From contig JAIPJY010000016.1 of the NCBI GenBank assembly GCA_021733925.1, positions 60,999 through 124,998 on the forward strand: 64,000 nucleotides of DNA, in the 5' to 3' direction. Each line of letters begins with the position of its first letter. The first letter of the stretch is position 1. This stretch comes from Prosthecobacter sp. Lineage in GTDB: Bacteria > Verrucomicrobiota > Verrucomicrobiia > Verrucomicrobiales > Verrucomicrobiaceae. Positions 62,623 through 64,000 of this stretch are shown one piece after another. The position numbers and the translations under genes are program-made. The notes under the pieces are model-generated. The model saw only the letters and a program-made list of their open reading frames with translations. It did no database searches and was not told where the DNA came from.

Positions 62623-64000
62623 ATGAATTCCATCCCCGCCCAAACCCGCCGCGCCTTTCTCGGTCGCACCACACAAGGTCTCGGCAGCGTAGCGTTGGCC
62701 TCTCTTCTGCAACCGCAGCTTTTGAGCGCCGCATCGAGCGGTGTTCTAGGTCCTCTGCCATTTCCCCAAAAAGCCAAGCGCGTCATTTGGCTCACGATGG
62801 CCGGTGGGCCCTCGCAATTGGAGTTGTTCGATCACAAGCCGAAGCTGGCAGAAATGGATGGCAAGCCGATGCCGGAGTCGTTCACCAAAGGACAGCAGCT
62901 GGCGCAGCTTCAGGGACAAAAACTCGTGTGCAAAGGACCGATGTTCCGCTTCCAAAAGTATGGCACGTGCCAGATGGAGCTGTCGGAATTGCTGCCTCAC
63001 ATCGGTTCGGTCGCGGATGACATCTGCCTCGTGCGCTCGATGACGACAGACGCGATCAATCACGACCCGGCGCACATGTTCATGAACACCGGCTCGCAGA
63101 TCGCGGGGCGCCCCAGCATGGGTTCTTGGGTGACCTACGGTCTTGGCAGCGAGGCGGATGATCTGCCGGGCTTCGTCGTGATGATGTCCACCGGCAAAGG
63201 CCGCAATCCCCAGCCCATCGCAGCACGGCAGTGGAACAGCGGCTTTCTGCCTTCCAAGTATCAGGGTGTGCAACTGCGCTCGCTTGGCGATCCCGTCCTC
63301 TATCTCACCAGTCCGAACGGCGTCACGCGTGAGCGGCAGGGCCGTGATTTCGCCGCCATCAATGCGCTCAACCAACAACATGCCACACTCTGCGATGACC
63401 CCGAAATCGCCACCCGCATCGCGCAATATGAGATGGCATTTCAAATGCAGGCCAGCGTGCCTGAACTGATGGACATCAGCGGTGAAGGAACGAAAACACT
63501 CGATCTTTACGGCTGCCAGCCCGGCGACGGTTCCTTCGCGTCGAACTGCCTTCTCGCCCGCCGACTCGCCGAACGCGGCACCCGCTTCATCCAGCTCTAC
63601 CATCGTGACTGGGACCACCACAGCCTGCTGAAGGAGGAACTTCCGCTGCGTGCCAAGGAAGTGGACCAGGCCTGCGCTGCGCTGATCAAGGATCTTAAAC
63701 AGCGCGGCATGTTTGATGACACGCTCATCGTTTTCAGCGGTGAATTCGGCCGCACGCCGATGGCTCAGGGCAACAAAGGCCCCATCGGACGCGACCACCA
63801 CAACAAGGCCATGTCCATGTGGCTCGCGGGTGCAGGCGTCCAGCGCGGCATCACCTTCGGCAGCACCGATGACCTCGGCTACGCCGCGCAGGAAAACATC
63901 ACCACAGTCCACGACCTCCACGCCACGATGCTCCACCAGTTCGGCATCCAGCATGACGCCTTCTCCTTCAAGTTCCAGGGCCTCGACGCGAAGCTCTCCG
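62623..64000 (+). CDS. DUF1501 family protein with Tat signal (3' end outside the window)
   Basis: The frame runs from the ATG at 62623 to the window end, giving 459 codons; only the last few residues are missing judging from family length. The Tat signal is TRRAFLGRTTQGLGS (Arg9-Arg10). The domain shows KRVIWLTMAGGPSQLELFDH, RSMTTDAINHDPAHMF, ARRLAERGTRFIQLYHRDWD and SGEFGRTPMAQGNKGPIGRD, which place metal-site residues as in other DUF1501 proteins. Two bases separate it from the PSD1-type gene, indicating one operon, as for the pair at 933-4489. Confidence 0.92.
   Translation, partial: MNSIPAQTRRAFLGRTTQGLGSVALASLLQPQLLSAASSGVLGPLPFPQKAKRVIWLTMAGGPSQLELFDHKPKLAEMDGKPMPESFTKGQQLAQLQGQKLVCKGPMFRFQKYGTCQMELSELLPHIGSVADDICLVRSMTTDAINHDPAHMFMNTGSQIAGRPSMGSWVTYGLGSEADDLPGFVVMMSTGKGRNPQPIAARQWNSGFLPSKYQGVQLRSLGDPVLYLTSPNGVTRERQGRDFAAINALNQQHATLCDDPEIATRIAQYEMAFQMQASVPELMDISGEGTKTLDLYGCQPGDGSFASNCLLARRLAERGTRFIQLYHRDWDHHSLLKEELPLRAKEVDQACAALIKDLKQRGMFDDTLIVFSGEFGRTPMAQGNKGPIGRDHHNKAMSMWLAGAGVQRGITFGSTDDLGYAAQENITTVHDLHATMLHQFGIQHDAFSFKFQGLDAKLS

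Noticed and set aside
62746-63954. Long minus-strand frame at the window end
   Set aside because: It lies opposite the second DUF1501 gene, whose motifs and Tat signal are clear on the plus strand.
1-64000. CRISPR array, tRNA or rRNA genes, insertion sequences or prophage
   Set aside because: Scanning the gaps between genes showed no repeated spacer pattern, no cloverleaf-like sequence and no transposase or phage gene.

Overview
The window is a gene-dense, GC-rich bacterial chromosome segment. Its gene content points to the Planctomycetes-Verrucomicrobia-Chlamydiae group, most likely a Verrucomicrobiaceae-type organism. The pointers are two pairs of DUF1549/DUF1553 (PSD1-type) and DUF1501 genes, a PEP-CTERM surface protein, Tat-exported Gfo/Idh/MocA and DUF1080 proteins, a sulfatase, and a non-lipidated alpha-2-macroglobulin. 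This is inference from gene content; there is no rRNA in the window. Shine-Dalgarno sequences are weak or absent before many genes. I saw no tRNA, rRNA, CRISPR array, insertion sequence or prophage, and no gene-free gap longer than about 300 bases.

Layout. 1-4.5 kb: C-terminus of a serine carboxypeptidase, then a PSD1/DUF1501 pair closed by a terminator. 4.6-11.9 kb: a PEP-CTERM protein, xseB-dxs, an MscS channel, a membrane-anchored SUMF1-fold protein and a CAP-domain protein. 11.9-22.6 kb: mostly housekeeping genes on the minus strand (pheA, scpB, radC, a long-chain polyprenyl diphosphate synthase, an amidase with a LysM lipoprotein, a pseudopilin, tlyA). Two members of one unrecognised protein family lie in this stretch, at 13.9 and 21.6 kb. 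22.8-29.5 kb: a GYF_2-like small protein, an MFS transporter overlapping an omega-amidase, gmk, an oxidoreductase, an HlyD adaptor and an alpha/beta hydrolase. 29.5-40.9 kb: four minus-strand genes encoding a five-PAS NarX-type histidine kinase, an esterase, an ATP-grasp-like protein and a 1983-residue alpha-2-macroglobulin with a CxEQ thioester motif. 41-48 kb: a Wzz-like protein built of two tandem copies of the whole unit, a small exported protein, then dxr, cdsA, an AmgK-like kinase and a MurU-like uridylyltransferase. 48-52.7 kb: two small exported proteins, an NsrR-type repressor with a clear upstream dyad followed by a CxxCH protein, a MORN lipoprotein, a TrkA_C membrane protein and an SDR. 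52.7-64 kb: a sulfatase, then a plus-strand run of exported hydrolases (DUF1080, M20, double metallo-beta-lactamase, serine beta-lactamase-like) leading into the second PSD1/DUF1501 pair, cut by the window end.

How the genes fit together. dxs, dxr and the polyprenyl synthase cover the first two steps and a late step of MEP-pathway isoprenoid synthesis. The amidase, LysM protein, AmgK/MurU-like pair and alpha-2-macroglobulin concern the envelope and peptidoglycan turnover. The NsrR gene with its dyad and the adjacent haem-motif protein look like a small nitric-oxide-responsive unit. The least described items are the paralogous family (13871-15082 and 21552-22571), the duplicated Wzz-like protein (41053-42336), the NsrR-linked CxxCH protein (49521-50834) and the double metallo-beta-lactamase (56467-58395).
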